This document shows positions 60,567-64,000 of a DNA stretch of 64,000 bases, piece by piece. A program made the translations under genes and the position numbers. This stretch comes from Actinomycetales bacterium (lineage in GTDB: Bacteria > Actinomycetota > Actinomycetes > Actinomycetales > Microbacteriaceae): assembly GCA_015654475.1 (NCBI GenBank), contig JAATGV010000006.1, positions 1 to 64,000 of the forward strand, written 5' to 3'. The notes under the pieces are model-generated. The model saw nothing but the letters and a program-made list of their open reading frames with translations. It was not told the origin of the DNA and did not search any database. Each line of letters opens with the position of its first letter. Position 1 is the first letter of the stretch.

Positions 60567-61406
60567 ATGGCTATTCGCAAATACAAGCCCACGACGCCAG
60601 GTCGGCGCGGAAGCTCGGTCGCTGACTTTGCCGAGATCACGCGTTCGACTCCTGAGAAGTCGTTGCTCGCTCCGCTCCCCAAAAAGGGTGGACGCAACTC
60701 CGCCGGCCGGATCACCGTTCGCCACCAGGGCGGCGGACACAAGCGCCAGTACCGCATCATCGACTTCCGTCGCAATGACAAAGACGGTGTGCCCGCCAAG
60801 GTTGCGCACATCGAATACGACCCCAACCGCACCGCGCGTATCGCCCTTCTGCATTTCGCCGATGGCACGAAGCGCTACATCATTGCGCCAAACAAGCTAT
60901 CGCAGGGTGACACGGTCGAGTCCGGTTCCTCAGCCGACATCAAGCCTGGCAACAACCTGCCACTGCGCAACATCCCTACCGGTACCGTGATCCACGCGAT
61001 CGAGCTCAAGCCGGGCGGCGGCGCTAAGCTTGCCCGCTCTGCGGGCGCAAGCGTGCGTCTCGTCGCGAAAGATGGGCCATACGCCCAGCTTCGCCTGCCG
61101 TCAGGTGAGATTCGCAATGTGGATGCTCGCTGCCGCGCAACCATTGGTGAGGTCGGCAATGCCGAGCAGTCGAACATCAACTGGGGCAAAGCCGGTCGTA
61201 TGCGCTGGAAGGGCGTCCGCCCGACCGTTCGCGGTGTGGCTATGAACCCTGTCGATCACCCACATGGTGGTGGCGAGGGCAAGACTTCTGGTGGACGTCA
61301 TCCTGTTACGCCTTGGGGCCAGAAAGAGGGCCGCACGCGTCATCCGAACAAGGAAAGCGACAAGCTCATCGTGCGTCGCCGCACTGCCAGCAAGAAGCGT
61401 AAGTAG
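60567..61406 (+). CDS. rplB: 50S ribosomal protein L2
   Basis: L2 (279 aa), required for subunit joining and peptidyl transfer. [19 protein letters not shown], the [21 protein letters not shown] loop with its essential His, and the basic C-terminus [10 protein letters not shown] are present. Confidence 0.99.
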   Translation: MAIRKYKPTTPGRRGSSVADFAEITRSTPEKSLLAPLPKKGGRNSAGRITVRHQGGGHKRQYRIIDFRRNDKDGVPAKVAHIEYDPNRTARIALLHFADGTKRYIIAPNKLSQGDTVESGSSADIKPGNNLPLRNIPTGTVIHAIELKPGGGAKLARSAGASVRLVAKDGPYAQLRLPSGEIRNVDARCRATIGEVGNAEQSNINWGKAGRMRWKGVRPTVRGVAMNPVDHPHGGGEGKTSGGRHPVTPWGQKEGRTRHPNKESDKLIVRRRTASKKRK

Positions 61407-61419
61407 GAGATAGAGAAGA

Positions 61420-61701
61420 ATGCCACGCAGTCTTAAGAAGGGCCCCTTCGTCGACGATCACCTGTTTCGCAAGGTGGTCGCTCAGAACGAGGCGGGGACA
61501 AAGAACGTCATCAAGACATGGTCACGTCGTTCGATGATCGTGCCGGGCATGCTCGGCCACACGATCGCTGTTCACGATGGCCGCAAGCATATCCCCGTGT
61601 TCATCACGGAAGCGATGGTCGGGCACAAGCTCGGCGAGTTCGCACCCACCCGCACTTTCCGCGGGCACGTGAAGGACGACAAGAAGGGCCGCCGCCGCTA
61701 A
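61420..61701 (+). CDS. rpsS: 30S ribosomal protein S19
   Basis: S19 (93 aa) contacts the A-site finger and binds S13. [40 protein letters not shown] and [12 protein letters not shown] are canonical. Confidence 0.98.
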   Translation: MPRSLKKGPFVDDHLFRKVVAQNEAGTKNVIKTWSRRSMIVPGMLGHTIAVHDGRKHIPVFITEAMVGHKLGEFAPTRTFRGHVKDDKKGRRR

Positions 61702-61733
61702 CGCGGAGGCGAGAGAAGGAGAAGAGGAAAACG

Positions 61734-62099
61734 ATGGAAGCGACCGCACGTGTGCGTCACATCCGCGTGACCCCCCAGAAGGCTCGTCGCGTCGTCGACT
61801 TGATTCGTGGCAAGCAGGCTTCAGAGGCGTTAGCGATATTGAAGTTCGCGCCCCAGTCGGCCAGTGAGCCCGTCTACAAGCTCGTCGCCTCGGCGGTAGC
61901 CAATGCACGGGTCAAGGCGGATGCTGCGAACAGCTACCTGGACGAGGAGGACCTGTACATTTCGCAGGCATTCGTCGACGAAGGCACAACCCTGAAGCGC
62001 TTCCAAGCGCGTGCACAGGGACGCGCTTTCCAGATCAAGAAGCGCACCAGCCACATCACCGTCGTCGTATCGACGCCGGATGTAGAAGGGACCAACTGA
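61734..62099 (+). CDS. rplV: 50S ribosomal protein L22
   Basis: L22 (121 aa), part of the exit-tunnel constriction. The protein starts [20 protein letters not shown] at ATG 61734, preceded by AGAGGAAA; a longer frame running back into rpsS is not the gene. [11 protein letters not shown] ends the conserved region. The stop overlaps the rpsC start by one base. Confidence 0.98.
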   Translation: MEATARVRHIRVTPQKARRVVDLIRGKQASEALAILKFAPQSASEPVYKLVASAVANARVKADAANSYLDEEDLYISQAFVDEGTTLKRFQARAQGRAFQIKKRTSHITVVVSTPDVEGTN

Positions 62100-62839
62100 T
62101 GGGCCAGAAAGTAAACCCATACGGCTTCCGCCTTGGAATCACCACAGACCACGTGTCACGGTGGTTCTCTGACAGCACGAAGTCAGGTCAGCGTTACCGC
62201 GACTACGTGGTCGAGGACGTCCAGATCCGCCGTTTCCTGCAGAAGCAGCTCGATCGCGCGGGTGTCTCGCGCATCGAGATCGAGCGGACGAAGGATCGGG
62301 TCCGCGTGGATATCCACACGGCTCGCCCAGGCATCGTCATCGGTCGTCGGGGGGCGGAGGCGGAACGCATTCGCGCCGACCTCGAGAAGCTGACGAAAAA
62401 GCAGATTCAGCTCAACATCCTTGAGGTGAAGAACCCTGAGGCCGACGCACAGCTCGTTGCACAGGGCGTTGCGGAGCAGCTTGCCGCTCGCGTGGCGTTC
62501 CGTCGTGCGATGCGTAAAGGCCTGCAAGGGGCTCAGAAGTCTGGGGCAAAGGGTGTCCGCATCCAGGTTTCCGGTCGTCTTGGTGGCGCAGAGATGAGCC
62601 GGTCCGAGTTCTACCGCGAGGGTCGCGTACCCCTGCACACCCTGCGTGCCAACATCGACTATGGCTTCTATGAGGCCAAGACGACGTTTGGTCGCATCGG
62701 CGTGAAGGTTTGGATCTATAAGGGTGACATCACCAACAAGGAGCTCGCGCGCGAGCAGGCCGCTGCAAAGTCAGGCCGGCCCGAGCGTAGCAACCGCCGC
62801 CCCCGCCAGGAGGCCGTAGCGGCTGGAGCGGAGGGCTAG
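62099..62839 (+). CDS. rpsC: 30S ribosomal protein S3
   Basis: S3 (246 aa) lies at the mRNA entry site. [18 protein letters not shown], the KH-domain [11 protein letters not shown] and [10 protein letters not shown]-type stretch ([21 protein letters not shown]) are present. The C-terminal tail is Arg/Ala-rich. rplP follows 2 bp later. Confidence 0.99.
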   Translation: MGQKVNPYGFRLGITTDHVSRWFSDSTKSGQRYRDYVVEDVQIRRFLQKQLDRAGVSRIEIERTKDRVRVDIHTARPGIVIGRRGAEAERIRADLEKLTKKQIQLNILEVKNPEADAQLVAQGVAEQLAARVAFRRAMRKGLQGAQKSGAKGVRIQVSGRLGGAEMSRSEFYREGRVPLHTLRANIDYGFYEAKTTFGRIGVKVWIYKGDITNKELAREQAAAKSGRPERSNRRPRQEAVAAGAEG

Positions 62840-62841
62840 AC

Positions 62842-63261
62842 ATGCTAATTCCCCGTAAGGTCAAGTACCGTAAGCAGCACCACCCGAAGCGTTCGGGCCA
62901 GGCAACTGGAGGCACTACCGTCAGCTTCGGCGAGTACGGTGTGCAGGCGCTGACGTCCGCTTACGTGACGAACCGTCAGATCGAGGCAGCTCGTATCGCG
63001 ATGACGCGTCATATCAAGCGTGGTGGCAAGGTGTGGATCAACATCTTCCCGGATCGCCCGCTCTCGAAGAAGGCAATTGGAACTCGTATGGGTTCCGGCA
63101 AGGGCAGCCCAGAGTTCTGGGTCGCCAACGTCAAGCCGGGTCGGGTGCTTTTTGAGGTGGCCGGTGTAAGCGAAGAGCTAGCGCGTGAGGCCATGACTCG
63201 AGCAATTCACAAGCTGCCGTTGAAGGCACGCATTATCAAGCGTGAGGAGGGCGACGCGTAA
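62842..63261 (+). CDS. rplP: 50S ribosomal protein L16
   Basis: L16 (139 aa) supports A-site tRNA binding. [24 protein letters not shown] and [16 protein letters not shown] are canonical. It overlaps rpmC by one base (TAATG). Confidence 0.99.
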   Translation: MLIPRKVKYRKQHHPKRSGQATGGTTVSFGEYGVQALTSAYVTNRQIEAARIAMTRHIKRGGKVWINIFPDRPLSKKAIGTRMGSGKGSPEFWVANVKPGRVLFEVAGVSEELAREAMTRAIHKLPLKARIIKREEGDA

Positions 63262-63572
63262 TGGCGATCGGATCTAAAGAGCTCACTTCCGAGAAACTTG
63301 ATGTCCTAGACAACGAGCTGCTCGCAAACGAGTTGAAGAAGGCAAAGGAAGAGCTGTTCAATCTGCGCTTCCAGGCCGCTACCGGCAATGGGACGAGCAA
63401 TGGTCGCGTTCGCGCCGTCAAGCGCGATATTTCACGGATCTACACGATTATCCGCGAGCGCGAGCTCGGGATTCGCCCGACTCCGGTGAAGGTCGAGGCC
63501 AGTGCAACACCGGCATCGAAGTCGAAGAAGAAGGCCGCTGAGGCCGAAGCAGCCGAGGAGGCCGCAGAATGA
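63261..63572 (+). CDS. rpmC: 50S ribosomal protein L29 with long C-terminal tail
   Basis: L29 (103 aa). The conserved core [50 protein letters not shown] ends near residue 73. A Lys/Ala/Glu-rich extension of about 30 residues follows, making it longer than the usual 60-80. The stop overlaps rpsQ by 4 bp (ATGA). Confidence 0.97.
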   Translation: MAIGSKELTSEKLDVLDNELLANELKKAKEELFNLRFQAATGNGTSNGRVRAVKRDISRIYTIIRERELGIRPTPVKVEASATPASKSKKKAAEAEAAEEAAE

Positions 63573-63868
63573 GTGCAGATAAGGCACCCGAAGCCGTCGT
63601 AGCCGAAGAGACTCGCACGCGCGGATACCGTAAGTCACGTCGTGGCTATGTTGTCAGCGACAAGATGGACAAGACCATCGTTATCGAGGTGGAAGACCGC
63701 GTGAAGCACCCGCTTTATGGCAAGGTCATTCGTCGTACGGTTCGGGTCAAAGTTCATGACGAAGCCAACACCGCTGGTGTGGGCGATCTGGTTCTGATCA
63801 GCGAAACCAGGCCGCTTTCGGCTACCAAGCGCTGGCGTCTGGTGGAAATTCTGGAGAAGGCCAAGTAG
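63569..63868 (+). CDS. rpsQ: 30S ribosomal protein S17
   Basis: S17 (99 aa). [37 protein letters not shown] and [25 protein letters not shown] are canonical; about 20 extra residues precede the core. The coding end forms half of a hairpin with the following intergenic bases. Confidence 0.98.
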   Translation: MSADKAPEAVVAEETRTRGYRKSRRGYVVSDKMDKTIVIEVEDRVKHPLYGKVIRRTVRVKVHDEANTAGVGDLVLISETRPLSATKRWRLVEILEKAK

Positions 63869-63877
63869 GCCTTCTCC
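63853..63877 (+). promoter_or_regulatory. Hairpin across the rpsQ stop codon
   Basis: GGAGAAGGCC (63853-63862) pairs perfectly with GGCCTTCTCC (63868-63877); the stop codon overlaps the loop and stem. No T-run follows, so it is more likely a processing or stability element than a terminator. Confidence 0.6.
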
Positions 63878-63896
63878 TAACAAGGAGACATAAGCA

Positions 63897-64000
63897 ATGA
63901 TTCAGCAGGAATCACGACTCAAAGTCGCCGACAACACCGGCGCCAAGCAGTTGCTCACGATTCGCGTTCTCGGCGGCTCCGGTCGCCGGTACGCGGGACT
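63897..64000 (+). CDS. rplN: 50S ribosomal protein L14 (truncated by window end)
   Basis: Only the first 34 codons are present, reading [20 protein letters not shown] then [14 protein letters not shown], which is unmistakably L14. AAGGAGA precedes the ATG. The gene continues past the window. Confidence 0.97.
   Translation, partial: MIQQESRLKVADNTGAKQLLTIRVLGGSGRRYAG

Overview
The window comes from a high-GC Gram-positive bacterium (Actinomycetota). The evidence is the order rpoB-rpoC, rpsL-rpsG-fusA-tuf and the S10 ribosomal operon, a TTG-started rpoB, many GTG starts, a FHA-containing FtsK/EccC ATPase with WXG100-type proteins, and TetR, MerR and GntR regulators of actinobacterial type. It looks like the Actinomycetales/Micrococcales side of the phylum, but genus cannot be read from the sequence. 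There is no phage, complete insertion sequence or CRISPR array.

Layout. 1-866 has no convincing gene: it holds a 7-bp tandem repeat (13 perfect copies) and nested copies of a 14-bp GC-rich repeat. 867-3300 carries a membrane-anchored beta-sandwich protein, radA under a LexA-box-like palindrome, and tRNA-Ser(CGA). 3.4-8.3 kb holds small redox units: a MerR regulator with a CMD-family protein, a divergent NmrA-like reductase and aldo/keto reductase, and a DUF5692-type membrane protein divergent from a TetR regulator. 8.4-19.8 kb holds a DEAD-box RNA helicase, superoxide dismutase, a SHOCT protein, a FAD amine oxidase, an EEP-fold phosphohydrolase, an ABC-2 exporter, tgt with a queuosine-precursor transporter, a flavin split-barrel protein and a NUDIX-like protein. 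19.9-22.8 kb is a four-gene type VII secretion style operon (WXG100, second small helical protein, 569-aa alpha/beta hydrolase effector, lipoprotein). 23.1-25.6 kb has TetR, YbaK and an MFS transporter.

26-41 kb is the conserved transcription/translation block: rpoB, rpoC, rpsL, rpsG, fusA, tuf. Inserted after rpoC are an acyltransferase-3/SGNH protein and a tail-anchored protein with five acidic D-x-T-[VI] motifs. EF-G carries an unusual Gly-to-Ser change in its P-loop. 41-58 kb separates tuf from the S10 operon and holds a 1524-aa FHA-FtsK/EccC-like ATPase, then a peptide-use island: M20 dipeptidase, HisC-like aminotransferase, S10 carboxypeptidase, GntR regulator, TPP-dependent enzyme and a peptide-type ABC importer with a permease-ATPase fusion. 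58.6-64 kb is the S10 operon from rpsJ to a truncated rplN.

How it fits together. The peptide island reads as one programme of peptide import, hydrolysis, transamination and 2-oxo acid processing. The most interesting hypothesis is a dispersed type VII secretion system: the FHA-EccC motor, the tail-anchored D-x-T-V protein that could dock to a FHA domain when phosphorylated, and the WXG100/hydrolase/lipoprotein operon, which resembles a toxin-partner-immunity set. Gene starts were moved from the longest frame wherever a ribosome-binding site, gene overlap or leaderless -10 pattern decided it; all similarity calls are by eye from motifs.
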